Part shown: in pieces, positions 1 through 11,277 of the stretch
Position numbering within the stretch: the stretch's first letter is position 1
Layout of the letters: every line of letters begins with the position of its first letter
Source of the DNA: Chromera velia
Taxonomy: Eukaryota > Sar > Chromeraceae
DNA: 43,830 bases
Assembly: GCA_018398765.1 (NCBI GenBank)
Contig: JAHBMJ010000591.1
Coordinates: 1-43,830 of the forward strand
Direction of reading: 5' to 3'
Translations under genes and position numbers: made by a program
Notes under the pieces: generated by a model
Told to the model about the DNA's origin: nothing
Databases searched by the model: none
What the model saw: only the letters and a program-made list of their open reading frames with translations

Positions 1-1460
1 TACGTTTCACATGTTTTCAATCTTTCTGTTAAAACCTTAAGATTTATTGTGAAGAGAATATTTAAAAGAGTTAAAAACTTACTAAAAAAGTTAAAATGAT
101 AAATTGAAATTTAAATATATATACAGTTATCATAAATTAAGTTTATATATAATTATTTCACTAACTACCATTTAAAAAACATTTAATTGCACTCTTAAGC
201 CGTTTAAAACTCTTTGTTTTAAGTTTTTGATCATTGTTTAGTACCTAGAAATGCTTAATAGCTATGATAATTTTGGAGACCGTTTTGATGTTGGAGACCG
301 TTTAGGATAGATTTGTCTTTGCATCGTGCAAAGCAAGCGGCCTCGGAAGGCGAAGGCATGTCATAGGGCGCCAGGCATGGCAGACCCACACCCCGGGCTG
401 CCCTCAATCTGGTCTGGCCAGCGACGTTGAGGGGGAGGGTTCGGAGATGACCGCAGTCTCCTCAAAGAGGGGGGGGGCAACTTCGACCCTTAAAAAAGTT
501 TCCAGGACTATCCTAGAGGGGAGGCAGCGTTCAAGGCCCTATTTGCCCACTGTTGATTTCTTTTCTCTACTTCATCTCCATCTGCGCATGTAGTTGATAG
601 TCAACTTAGCTGAGATGGCATAATATAAGTGACACACGCTAGGACACATGCAATTAAATCCACACAAAGCATGCGAATTTTAGCGTGAAAAACAAATTTT
701 TTATGATTCAGTGATGACTGATATCGATCAATTAAGCCACTGCACTATAGTCTGCACAATAAAAAATGCCCCNCCCCCCTCCCCCGCAACATCAAGTAAT
801 ATGAAGTTATTATGAACTTTAATTAATTAACTTTAATGAACTTGATGTCGTATACTGCTGAAGTGGACAAAGCTAAACAAAACTAATCAATCAATAACAT
901 GCAAATTCAACATGTTCTAATTTTTGAACTATATATAATATTTAAGCCAATTTATGATTGAATTCAAACCAAAGTAATACCAATTAGTCTCTAATTCCAA
1001 CTTTGGAAAGGCTCTGAGTCTTAATACTACAATTAGCTAGGCAATTTAAACTTATCTTATATCAATTAAACTTATTAATACTATTCTGGACAGCATTAGT
1101 TTCAAGTCCAGTTTTGAACTCTACATTACAATGATTACATTATAGTTTGAATTTTAAACGTTCGAATGATTACAACAATAAACATGAAAACTGTATGAAA
1201 CCATTCATTTACATTCATTAACATAAAAACTACTGCTATATTCCGAACCTCTATACAACAAACCTTATCCGAAGCGCAGTGTCACAGGGGACGCTGCCGC
1301 CGGACTCCGACGCGACACTTCAGTGCAGTTCAGAGGTGAGATCTAGGTTAAGATTCTGATAAAGAACCCATCTGATCGACTGCAAAGATACCGCCTTCTC
1401 TCTAATCAACGCAGGGAGCCCGCCTCCTGGATGCGAGAGCTTTTAATTTCACCGCACCTG
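1..1460. other. AT-rich flank without a recognisable gene
   Basis: This stretch is strongly AT-rich apart from a GC-rich patch at about 310-560. I see no ORF with coding character. A short direct repeat, TTGGAGACCGTTT, occurs twice at about 272-303 at the edge of the GC-rich patch. A loose inverted repeat with arms ACATCAAGT and ACTTGATGT lies at about 788-849. One ambiguous base (n) sits in a C-run near 773. It could be an old mobile element or plain intergenic DNA; nothing in it decides. Confidence 0.5.
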
Positions 1461-2886
1461 CGTGCACACTTTGACTCTGCATGGCGCCCGGGTGCTTGCT
1501 TCAGACTCTGCACGTGCAGGAGGGCCCTCGATCCGGCCCCCGAGGGCCCGATCAGTACTCGATCATCCCGATGATCAGCACATGCAGGCAGCTAGGCTCA
1601 CCGTGCAGCTCCATGCACTAGCTTCTTGGAGTGCAGTAGAACCTGACCGGCTCTGCAGAGACACATCAATGAACGCATGGCCGGATCGAGAATGAAGTTT
1701 GAAGAAGCAAAACTCGAACCATGAATCAAGGCATCGCCTCGATTGAGCATGATGATGATGATGATGCAGGCAGGCAGAAGTTTCCAGTCGAGTGGAGATC
1801 TCTCTCAAGCTGTGCATGCATAGGAGACTGACTGCATGACATTGTCACATGCATGCACCCATGCGGCCATGCAGGAAGGAAGGAAGGAAGGATGCCGCAT
1901 GAACGAACGAACGCACATGCACATCCGTTTGCTCGAGTTGATTCAGTGCAAGCGCATCTATCCGTCGATGTGCTGTCTGATCAATACCAATATGAAAATG
2001 TGTGGTGTGCTGTCTGATCAATACCAATATGAAAATGTGTGGTGAAAACAAAGAAAAGATCTTCGTTCGATCGTCCTGGTCTGAAGATGTCGAAAATGAA
2101 CATTGCTTAAAAAGTAACCACCCCCGACATAAAAGAGAGAGAGATAGTCGGACAGAAAAATAGAAATCCGGTTTCATTCATTATTTTGCCCTATCTTCAT
2201 ACATCCCACCCCATTTTTGGTCTAGAATAAAAGTGTGTTTTGCTTCGATCCTTTGCAAAGACAAAGCGGGTCCATTGAGGAACCAGATACTCAATCCATC
2301 TTTCCTTCTCTGAACGGGCAGACAAACGGACCATCTGCCGAGGTCTGCCACGCATTGTCGTCGGGTTCTTCCACCTCCAGGACGTCCACAGGCCCATGAG
2401 AAGCCACCCAGTCCTCCAGCAGGACGGGGGAATCGTGCCGCTTCGTCCCGTCGGCAGTCACTGCACCAACAGCAGAACAGACGGACGGAGAGGAAGAAGA
2501 GAATTCAAACAGGCAAAGAAAAACGATAACTGGGAAACAAAGAAGAAAAGAGCCGGACCAAATGCAAGACAGACTTTCCCATGCATGGGCACTCACGCAG
2601 ACCTGCCGGATCGCAGGTAGACACTTTTGTCTTGAAGACCAGAAAAAGTTCTAAAAGATTCTGCAAAAAAAAGGTCTTCTTGAAGCTCAGAAGCAAGACT
2701 GGGGCCACAAATGGAGGAGAGAGACTTGCACTTCCACAGGAAGCAAGGAAGGAAGGTACTTCTTTTTTGATGTCCGAGGGACGTTTGTTACTCCAGAATT
2801 TTCCGGATCACTTGATGTCCAAATTAAACAAAGAGAATTAAGAACATGAAAGTACCACTCACTCACTCACTCACTCACTCACTTAC
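1461..2886. other. Intergenic region / 3' flank of the minus-strand gene
   Basis: Small ORFs exist on both strands, but none shows conserved motifs, splice signals or sustained coding character. The region holds short microsatellites ((GAT)n near 1750, (GGAA)n near 1875) and a perfect tandem duplication near 1970. Its right end is downstream of the stop codon of the minus-strand gene that starts at 2887, so part of it is probably 3' UTR. Confidence 0.5.
1969..2042. repeat. Perfect 37-bp tandem duplication (2 copies)
   Basis: Two adjacent identical units of 37 bp, each containing GTCTGATCAATACCAATATG and ending in AAAATGTGTGG. The copies show no divergence, so the duplication is recent. It is not in a recognised gene. 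Confidence 0.85.
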
Positions 2887-2892
2887 TCACTG
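2850..2892. repeat. (ACTC)n microsatellite
   Basis: About ten ACTC units run up to the 3' end of the large minus-strand ORF, whose stop codon lies at 2887-2889. The repeat is therefore at the boundary between the coding region and its 3' flank. Confidence 0.9.
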
Positions 2893-5725
2893 ACCCCATG
2901 CAACGCCCCCCTTCAGTTCACACGTGAGGATATGGCGGCTCGCTTGACGCCTCACCCCTTCGGTTTCTGTCCCCCCACTCAAAGCGGCCTGCCGGGTTGT
3001 TGTCGTCACAGGCATGAGGCGACTTCCGCCGGTGCTTCTCCGGCCAGCAGCAGGTGCAGCCGCGTCCTCCGACCACCAGTCTGGAGCGGTGCCATTGTTC
3101 GGAGACGAGACAGGGGTGGGTTCTGAAAAGGGTTGGGAGAAGGATCCGGCTGGGGCCGCTCCGGAGGTCTTTCCTGGCTCTGCTGGTATGTTTGAGGCTT
3201 CTTTGGCTTCTGGCGCGTAGTGTGAGTGTGGGTGAAAATGAGGTTCCTGCTGCGGAGATGGGGGGCGGCGTGATCGGGGGGAGAAGGGATAAAAGCCGCA
3301 GGAGTCGTTTTCGTCTGCTGATAGGGACTGAAGGTGCTGTACTTTGCGTTTGGGGGGTGATTTGGGAGGTGATGGCGGTCTGTCGAGTTTGGACAGGGAG
3401 GGGATCACGGGAGGGGGAACTGCCTCGGGGGAAGGAGGGGAGGCGCCGGGAGTGTATCCGTTTGCTGTGTGGGAAGGGAGAAGCGAGGGTGTGGTGAGGT
3501 TGGGGGACGTAGGCAACGTTCCCATGGAGGGTGGCGAGGTGGAGGACGCATGGGCGGGAAACGTTCTGTGATCTCGTTCTGTTTGTTTGTTTTCATTCGT
3601 GTTGCTACTCTGAGAGCCGTTATGGTGGTGTCTATTATTTTGATTATTCTGTTTTTGTCTTCTGCTGCTGTACCCTTCTTGAGGCCATCGAGTTGGAGAG
3701 GCAGACAACGTGTCCTCCTCCTCAATCGTCTGAGGATGCATGGAGAGGGTCTGAGGAACCAGACGGTTTGGGGGTTTGTCTTCATGTTCGTATTCCTCTT
3801 CCTCGTCTGTGCTTTCTATGCTCGATGAATATGGGGGCACATCTTTATCAGCCAGTGGACCCTTTGGGGGTCTGCCCGAAATGGGGTTTAGTCCCTGTCT
3901 GCCGCCTAGTCGTATGAGACGGGCAAGGAGACGTTCAAGCAACGCGTCTTCCTCCGTCACACGCCGGGATGGATCTCTATCGTTTGGATCTGCAACCATC
4001 GGGCGTATGGGTGTGTGAGAGTGAGAGTCTCTTTCTCTTCTTCTTCTGCGTCTGCTTCTTGTCCTCGAATGGCGGCGTTCCGACTCTGTGCTTCTTCTCA
4101 TTCGCCTTCTCCTTTCTCCGCTACTCTCACAGCTGCTACTGCTACACGGTCGCTCTCGTATTCTCTCTGTATTTGCTCCTCTGTGGGTGCGACTGTGTTT
4201 TCTCCGTCTGCGTCTGTGGTCCCTTTGTGGTTGCCGGACCATTCCAGTATCAAACAAGGGAGATAAGGGGGAGCAGAGAGAATCCGACAGAACGAAGTCT
4301 GCAGATGCAGATGGGTCTCTGAGGGAAATCCCATGAGGAGGTCGATTCTGTCGGGGGTGTTGTTTCCGTCTCGAATACTTTCTTCGTCCCTTTTCCTCCT
4401 TCTTCGTTTGCCTCCTCTCTGTCCTTCCCCTGCCGCCTCTTGGAGAGTCGGACAGCTCTTCGGAAGAGCAGAGAGAGACGCTCCCGGGAACGTCCACGGC
4501 TGCTGCAGCCAGCAGCTCCCTTCTCAACCGCTTCTCTCTGCGTGCCCATTCTTTCCTCAAGAGCTCCATGAATTCCTCTGATGATTGCTGCCTTGACGAA
4601 TCGCCTCGTGGCCGGCTTTGGCCGTACAAAATTTTGGCCTTCAGGTCGACCTGATCCGTATTGTCTCCCCCATGCAGAAACAACGACGGAAGGGGGACCT
4701 CAGATTCCCTGTACGGTTTTTGAAATAAGGCCCTTTCCCTTTCTTCCTCCTCAACTTGACTCTCCTCCTCCCCCACTTCGTCCTCTTGGTCATACAAAAT
4801 GCGGTGAGACGTTGCCTCTGCGTCTATGGGTTTCCGTTGCGCAGACCTTCTAGGGACTCTGTGTGGTGAAATGGGCACTTCCCTGGTACGTTCTCCTCGT
4901 CTGGGGCTTTTTCTCTTCGGAGATCTCCTCTTCTCTTTCCCTGCGTCGCGGTAATAGAAGGGGGCAGGGGAGGAGACCGCAACTCCCAGGTGGCTCTTCA
5001 TCTCCCTCCACACCCGCCGGGGCGACGAACCACACCCGCTGGGCACAGACCCTTTCATGTGGGAGGTTGGCAGGAGGGCTCCCTGAGTACCCGAGGGGAG
5101 GGCACTTGCCATGAGGGGGGGTGGGGGCAGTGGCAGAGAAGGGGTGCTGACTGGCAAGTGTGCTAAGGGGGCGGGAGGGGGAGCGCTTTCAGTGTCGAGT
5201 GCCTCCCACCAGGCTGGTCCAGGCTCGGCCTTCAACGTGCCCTCTGGTTGAGGGGGGGGATTTGAAGTCCCTTTTTCTGCTGCCTGGTTCTGCTGCAGTT
5301 GTTGTGGGAATGTAGTGAGACTGACAGTTGGTGAGAGTTGAGGGGGAGGGGGTGAGAAATGAGTCGGAGAGTGGAAGAGAGTGGGGCATTCAGGTCGGTA
5401 CTCCGCCAGATCTTCGGTAGTCTCCCCTCTGTTACGATGAAGATACCAGAGGAGATGGTCTGCCTGATGGGAGGACGGCGAAGAATCTGACATCAACGGA
5501 CAGGTGTTGGGTCTCCATGGGGACACTGGGTGTTTGAGGATATTATGGTTGTCTTCCGACCTTCTTTTTCTTCTTCGGTGGTCTCCTTTTATGTGTCTAC
5601 TCTCTCGGGGAGGGCTTCTCCCTCTTCCCCCCGTTCTCTCCCGATCCTTCCTCTGTGCCCGTGGAGAGTCAGCACAGGCATCACCTAGATCCTGCTCTAC
5701 TTCGGCTTTCATCCGGCTTCTTACC
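2887..5725 (-). CDS. Large Arg/Ser/Pro-rich low-complexity protein, main exon
   Basis: A 2.8 kb open frame on the minus strand. If translation begins at the in-frame ATG at 5712-5710 the product is 941 residues. The frame also stays open to an acceptor (TTTGCAG) just before 5725, so this is more likely the last exon of a longer gene. No catalytic domain is recognisable. The protein has basic RS/RR-rich blocks (for example RRHRRRRRKHSRTHR and RTRSRRRRRRERDSHSH), acidic patches (ESTDEEEEYEHED) and long Pro-rich tracts. Two short aromatic motifs stand out: GPAWWEALD near residue 185 and APDWWSEDA near residue 880 of the ATG-started form. RS-rich blocks occur in splicing and other RNA-associated nuclear proteins, but that role is inference. 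The uninterrupted length in a repeat-rich genome argues that it is real coding sequence. Confidence 0.75.
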
Positions 5726-7041
5726 CTGCAAACAAGGGAAGGGAAGGAATGTGCATTTGTGTCCACTAGTATGCACAGCTAGGGAGAATGTAGATGGTGC
5801 AGAGATGTTGCATGCACAATGAATTGAAACAAGGAAGGAAATTGAATTAATTGTACATTTCTGAAAAGTAATTTAGTTGAATTTTTTTTCTCTTTCTGTC
5901 TATTTTGTCTCCGTTTCTGCAGGTCTGTGCATTTTGGGTCTGTCCAACTTCCATGCATTTGTCGAAGTCTAATTCCCTCTCCCACTTTCACTTTCACGAA
6001 CCAGTGTCTGAGAGAAAATCCAAGGACGCTTGCATGCGCCCTTGTCGCTAGTTCCCTGCCTACCTCCTTGCCGCCCTTCTATACACTCCCCTTAGTACCC
6101 TCAAAAACTAAAGGAAAGAATGCACTATCTCCTTTTCTTATATACGTCTGCGTGATTGGAATTCAGTCTCGCCTCTACATTCTCCTTTCCGTCCGTCTTT
6201 ACGGTATCGGAAAAGCGATTTCACTGATTGATACGGGCTTGTACACAAACTGCCGTGTGAATCAAAAGCATTGACTTTGATGAGAAAAACCAAGCAGCCC
6301 GCTCTGAACGACAAAAAAACACTCGAACCAACCTGTGTCGATGTTCTGTCCACCTGCCGGGGTGCGTGAAGTTTTCCCGAGTCATGCGAGTTGGGGGCAG
6401 GGGGGAGGGTCCCCGCGAGTTTCCATGATCTCTCTTCGTGCTTACTTTTCCCGCAGCTGAAGAATTCACAGAGAAGATTTTGTGAATGAATGAATGAATG
6501 AATGATTGAATGAATGAATGAATGAATGAATGAATGAATGAATGATTGAATGAATGAATGAATGAATGAATGAATGAAGAGCTGAGTCTGAATGTGTAGA
6601 TCCACATATACATGTAGTAGTAACATGTATATGCGTATGTATATGTTTGAAGATGGTTGCTCGAAGAAAAAGTTCCGAAACTGATTGAAAGGATACAGAA
6701 TGAGCCCATCGGTCCTTCGGCTATTTGATGTGGAGGTGGTGTTTGGGTGTGTATGGATGTGGTAGTTGCGGGTGTGTCTGGTATTCGGTGCATGCATGTA
6801 TATATGAGAGAGACAAGGGTATCAAAACACGTATCCCCTTCCTGAACCTCAAAGAAACGATATCAAAGTCCAGCAAACAGTGAAGTACAAGTTCTGAGAG
6901 ACCTTTTGTGTATGACTGTACCGAAGCTCTCTTTTCTGTCCATGAACCTTCTCTTCTCTTGAGAGATTTTCTAGTCAGCATGTGAAAACAGCAGATACTT
7001 ATACTTGCATATGTACTAAGGCTGAGTGACCGTGGACTTAC
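5726..7041 (-). other. Putative intron of the minus-strand gene
   Basis: This 1.3 kb stretch separates the consensus donor at 7041 from the acceptor before 5725. It contains a long (TGAA)n array and no frame with coding character. ORFs in it arise from the tetranucleotide repeat, which is open in several frames. Confidence 0.45.
6484..6578. repeat. (TGAA)n microsatellite with interrupted symmetry
   Basis: About 95 bp of TGAA units, interrupted twice by an identical variant unit (TGAT). The spaced interruptions suggest slippage or duplication of a larger block after the variant arose. Confidence 0.9.
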
Positions 7042-7444
7042 CTTTCGGGCTTCTGACACCTGGGGAGCCTCTGGATCCCTGCACACAATCGCGTAATCAT
7101 TCTTGATCGTGCAGTGAATTGATTTTGAGAAGAGACGCTTCCGTGTAAGCATGTACAACCGCACCTGTTGTCTGTATGTACACATGTGCCCTGACCTTCA
7201 ACTGAAAATCCGGCATTTGGTTACGATCGTGGAAACATTCTTCCCTTCCATGAAAGGCACAAAAGGGACACACATTCGCATTCCGGGAAGCAGAAGCCAA
7301 TCCTTGTGCCTGGACAACAGTTTTCGGCCTGCTTCTTTCCTTCCTGTTCTGTCCTGAGGAAACTCTCTGGAGAAACGTTTCCACTAATTCCTCAACGGTG
7401 GTACAGGGATACTCTGAGGCCTTTCCAGTTTCACCAGGGCCCAT
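7042..7444 (-). CDS. Probable 5' exons of the Arg/Ser/Pro-rich gene
   Basis: On the minus strand a perfect donor, AAAG|GTAAGT, follows position 7042, and an acceptor TGTGTGCAG precedes 7078, defining a 37-nt exon. An upstream exon from an ATG at 7444 to about 7165 (donor CAG|GTGCGG) leaves the phase this small exon needs, and the small exon leaves the phase the large exon at 5725 needs. The sum of the three exons (280+37+2839 nt) is 1052 codons including stop. The first exon encodes a Cys/His cluster (NVCPFCAFHGREECFHDRN) that could bind zinc but fits no family I can name. The GTGCGG donor is weak and the first exon could differ; the GTAAGT donor is the firmest part. Confidence 0.4.
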
Positions 7445-7767
7445 CTCATCAACCGTGGACGGATCGATCCAGGGATCCAAAAGAAATCAATCGAGAGGAT
7501 ACATATATACAAAGAGAGAATTTTGTCAAGAGGTGTTCAGATGTATATATATACGTACATGAAAGGTGGGTCCGGTGTCTCGGACCGAAAGCTGCACGCT
7601 GTAAAGTAGCCGTCTTCCTTTTGAAGTTCAATGATCCTACTGCCAAAATGCCTACTCTTGGCCCTTGTATGATCAAAGTGTCTGCAAATCATTGAATGAG
7701 GCGGCGCTGTCAAATCCAGCCTGTCACCACACAATGATCGATGTACGTACGTTACAATTATATATAT
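7445..7767. other. Spacer between minus-strand gene and inverted-repeat block
   Basis: Upstream of the proposed minus-strand start this ~320 bp has short TA-rich tracts (near 7500-7560 and 7755) and no convincing ORF. It would contain the promoter of the minus-strand gene if the 5' exon model is right. No specific element can be named. Confidence 0.35.
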
Positions 7768-8061
7768 ACAAGTTCGGACGCGCCCCGGCCTTGAGGGCCG
7801 TGGCGCGCGGAGGGCGCGCTGGGAGCGCGCTGTCCCAGCGCGCTGTTCGGGTTTGTGAGAGCATCAGCACCATGTCCGGCCATCACGGGAAGAGCAACTT
7901 AGTTTGTTATGTCATGTTATGTCATCCACTGAGCTGCAATTCCAGCGTCATTTGTGCAAATCTTTGTGCACACATACTATATTAGTACACAATACGTATA
8001 TAGCAGTATAAAAACAGGCGTGGACAACTATATTATGAAAAATCATGAACAATAATAGCTT
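7768..8061 (+). repeat. Left arm of the long inverted repeat
   Basis: The outer ~100 bp are very GC-rich and hairpin-prone. A perfect 11-bp inverted repeat with arms GCGCGCTGGGA and TCCCAGCGCGC is present here but not in the right arm, which is shorter at this point. The inner part is AT-rich and includes the TATA-like string TATAAAAACAGG at about 8008. Homology with the right arm stops near 8061, where a (GA)n tract begins. Confidence 0.8.
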
Positions 8062-8063
8062 CC

Positions 8064-8079
8064 AGAGAGAGAGAGAGAG

Positions 8080-8134
<55 letters not shown>

Positions 8135-8186
8135 CTTTGACAGACACACAGACACACACAAACACATACACACACACACACACACA

Positions 8187-8219
<33 letters not shown>

Positions 8220-8424
8220 GCACATACACACACACATACATACGCACACACATACCATTCACATACATAATCACATACAGAAACGCAAATGTGTACAGAT
8301 CATGCACAGCACACGCACATGCATAGAAAAGCAAGAAGAGATATTCATAGATATACGGAGAGAAGGAGTGAGCGAGCAAGCTAAAGAGAAAGGAAGGGAA
8401 AGATAGAGAAAAAGAGACAGAAGA

Positions 8425-8456
<32 letters not shown>
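8064..8456 (+). repeat. Inner inverted repeat, left arm ((GA)n-(CA)n-unique-(GA)n)
   Basis: A (GA)n tract, then GACTTTGACAGACAC, a long (CA)n tract, about 170 bp of non-repetitive sequence (from TTCACATACATAATCACATA to GAGATATTCATAGATATAC) and a second (GA)n tract ending in a G-run. The same order occurs in inverted orientation at 9163-9520. Confidence 0.75.
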
Positions 8457-8466
<10 letters not shown>

Positions 8467-8725
8467 AACGAATGATATTTGTAAGTTTAGAGGGATATGC
8501 CTCAGTGTTGATATTCCTCATTGGATGCTTTGTACTGTACCTGATAAATGCTATGTAGCAAAAGAAGCATGTGCGACAGACAGAGGCAAAGAGAGAGCCG
8601 AGGAGACAGAGAGAGGGAAAGAGCAACCAGAGCAACAGAAAGAGTTCATCACATACTAACGCATACTGTCAACTATTCAAAGATATATACGGCGCACGTG
8701 GTAGCTAGTTTCACAGGTTGATATA

Positions 8726-8974
8726 TGCACACACACACACATACGTGCATACGCGCACGCATATACCGTTCACATACATAATCATATATACAAACGCAAA
8801 TATGTACACATCATGCACAGCATACGCACATGCACAAAAAAGCAAAAAGAGATATTCATAGATATACAGAGAGAAAGAGTGCGCGAGCGAGCCAAAAAGA
8901 AGGGGAGGGAAAGATAGAGAGAAAGTGATAGAAGAAAAGAGAGAAAGAGAGAGAGAGAGAGAGAAAGAGAGAGA
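8726..8974 (+). repeat. Second direct copy of the inner repeat unit
   Basis: This carries the same unique core as 8252-8440, including TTCACATACATAATCATATA and GAGATATTCATAGATATAC, with point differences, followed by a (GA)n tract. It lies between the two inverted arms, so the core is present three times in this element. Confidence 0.75.
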
Positions 8975-9160
8975 ATCTCTTGTCGATATACTTGCCTCTA
9001 CAACCTCCCTGAACCTAAGTGTTACTTAAAAAAATATAATCAAGATTATCTCTATTTGCGGCATCTTTTTTCAAGAGACCATCCATGCCTGCGGCGTAGA
9101 CGGTCAAAACACCATCTAGATATGCGGCTTTGGCTTTCAAGACACCATAAATGTCATTCG

Positions 9161-9162
<2 letters not shown>

Positions 9163-9205
<43 letters not shown>

Positions 9206-9393
9206 TCTTCTGTCTCTTTTTCTCTATCTTTCCCTTCCTTTCTCTTCAGCTCGCTCGCTCACTTCTTCTCTCCGTATATCTGTGAATATCTCTTCTTGCT
9301 TTTTTGTGTATGTGCGTGTGGTGTGCATGGTGTATACATATTTACATTTCTGTATGTGATTATGTATGTGAATGGTATGTGCGTGCACATGTA

Positions 9394-9441
<48 letters not shown>

Positions 9442-9478
9442 TGTGTATGTGTGTTTGTATGTGGCTGTATGTCTGTCA

Positions 9479-9520
<42 letters not shown>
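9163..9520 (-). repeat. Inner inverted repeat, right arm
   Basis: Reverse-complement copy of 8064-8456: a (TC)n tract, a unique core containing GTATATCTGTGAATATCTC, a (GT)n tract, then GTCTGTCAAAGTC and (TC)n. With the left arm it could form a large hairpin enclosing about 700 bp. Confidence 0.75.
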
Positions 9521-9522
<2 letters not shown>

Positions 9523-9530
9523 GGGCATGT

Positions 9531-9561
9531 GTATATGTGTGTGTGTATATGTATGTGTGTA

Positions 9562-9609
<48 letters not shown>

Positions 9610-9640
9610 TGTATGTGTGTGTGTATGTGTTCGCATGGAT
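9531..9640. repeat. (GT)n / (GTAT)n microsatellite
   Basis: About 110 bp of GT units with interspersed TATG units, continuing from the inner repeat arm. It is open in several frames and should not be read as protein. Confidence 0.9.
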
Positions 9641-9967
9641 ATACTCCTTGATGTTTGTTGGCATGTTCTCCTCTGTCACTGTTCGCTTATACCCGACAAG
9701 TATGACTGCCTACCCCGAGAACACCAGCTGCTGCCGATCCCCTCGTATGTGTTTCTCTTTCCATCTTTGTCGCAAATGGTGAAGAAATGGCGTCTTTGTC
9801 TCTTCATCTTCTTTTTATCCTTCATACCTCGAAAGTACATCTTCCCCCCGCATTCTTTTGCACACAGAAGCACATGTGGTAGTCTGTGCGTACCTCTTCT
9901 CAGTGTTTTCCTGCCTTTTTTCCTTTTATTCTCTTTTGAACTGGTTATACGTCTCGTCGTCTTCACA

Positions 9968-10177
9968 ATGTCTGCTGAGATCACAAAGGAATGCTCATTT
10001 TTCTTCTCTTTCTCAGATGAAATCGAAAGATTGAAGGACACAGTAGCGCAAAGTTCAGCTCATCCTTCTGACGACCTTGAAGTTCTCGTCACCGGTTTTC
10101 ACACCAACTCAGAACTTTATACAAAAATCTCACTAGAAAAACCAGTGTCAAAGTATACGTATGTAGAAATATATTAA
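9968..10177 (+). CDS. Small unrecognised ORF inside the inverted-repeat block
   Basis: An ATG-started 69-codon frame. Its second half (DEIERLKDTVAQSSAHPSDD and onward) has ordinary amino-acid composition, unlike the surrounding repeat-derived frames. It is preceded by a good acceptor (TTTCTCTTTCTCAG just before GATGAAATCG, about 10014). It may be the last exon of a spliced transcript of the element or of a captured host gene. No family is recognised; it may equally be chance. Confidence 0.2.
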   Translation: MSAEITKECSFFFSFSDEIERLKDTVAQSSAHPSDDLEVLVTGFHTNSELYTKISLEKPVSKYTYVEIY

Positions 10178-10356
10178 AATTAAAATTAAGTAGATCGATG
10201 TGATTATAATGCATTATTGTCATTACATTCTTTATCCAGTTCAAAAAATTTATTTGAAAAAATGGGGTTATACATAAAAATGATTATCAATAAAGAGACG
10301 TTGACCGCAGTGGGAGGGACTTTATTTAAATTTGTAATGATACGAATCTTGTTCTT

Positions 10357-11277
10357 TTGAACGGACTGATGGGAGAAGCAGGGGGAGAGTCCTTTGTTTT
10401 TCCTGGTAAGTGCACCCACTATTCCAGACAGAGCAGCATGTCTACGCCCACTTCCCTCATTGATTACGTACTTACTGATCCATCTACCATACAAAGGGTT
10501 TCTGATTGGGAGGTCAACTTTGATAGTATTGCCTCCCCTGACTATGCGACCGTTTCCTTCTCTTTCTCCCCTCCCTTGGCCGAACCCGAATCCGAAGATG
10601 CTCTCCCACCCCACCAAAACCTCTCTGATTGTCCCCCCCTTTTTTATTTAAACCGCACAGCCCCAGTCTCTGATGAAGAAATCGCGCCGCTTACAGCAGC
10701 AGTGAGATCGTTTGCTGAGGATCGATAGCCTAGTTTATGGGCCTATCATGAGCAGATTGAACCATTCGAGGAGCCGCCCGCTCCTCCGCCTCCTCCAGTG
10801 TCCCCGCATCTCCAACCAGGGCTGACTTCGGAGGGCGGTAACGATCGTGCGTGTCTGCACAGGTTAGTTGAGGAATGGTCGCGTATGCTGGTAGGGCCGA
10901 TCAAGCAGACAGGGGACAAGGGGCCTAGCCTAGAAGGTAGACGATCAAAGAGAGAGGCATGGTTTGATTCGGAATGTAAAGCTTTACAGAAAGAGGTTAG
11001 AGAGGCAGACGAGAGATAGAAGCTAGTGAGAGATGGGAATGGAAGGAGAATAGAGTTCGATAGACTGCAGAGGCTTCTCCGGGTCCGTCGTACTCTGTTC
11101 AAAAGAAAAAGAGTTACGTGGGAGAGAGCACAAGCCCGGAGGGTACAAGAAGAGTTATTCAAAGACCCGCTTACTATCTGGAAGAGAAAAAAAAAAGCTG
11201 CCTCAGCCGGAGGAGCCTCCCATCCTTTTCCACGTGAGTTCTCGAATCATTGGGTGGAGGTGTTTCGGGGTGTTTGA
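10357..11277 (+). pseudogene. LINE endonuclease C-terminus and linker (broken)
   Basis: The frame contains TSLIDYVLTDPSTIQRVSDW and, later, IASPDYATVSF. This matches the S-x-IDYVL and SDH motifs near the end of apurinic-type endonucleases; the expected SDH reads PDY, so the catalytic His is lost. Downstream are WFDSECKALQKEVREADER and a basic stretch (KRKRVTWERAQARRVQEELF), typical of the segment before LINE reverse transcriptases. In-frame TAG stops are at 10726 and 11017. A frameshift near 11265 moves the following reverse transcriptase into another frame. Confidence 0.75.

Noticed and set aside
3054-5114. Several plus-strand frames of 80-150 codons opposite the large minus-strand ORF
   Set aside because: Shadows of the 2.8 kb ORF, created by its biased Arg/Ser/Pro codons.
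6138-6797. A 219-codon minus-strand frame with FIHSFIHS repeats
   Set aside because: Produced by the (TGAA)n array, which is open in several frames; lies in a putative intron.
8033-8379. Cys/Val-rich and Ser/Leu-rich frames on the minus strand
   Set aside because: Direct translation of (GT)n and (CT)n microsatellites.
9056-10177. A 373-codon plus-strand frame
   Set aside because: Most of it is translated (TC)n and (GT)n repeat, it has no ATG at its start, and it spans an inverted-repeat arm. Only the last ~70 codons were kept as a low-confidence ORF.
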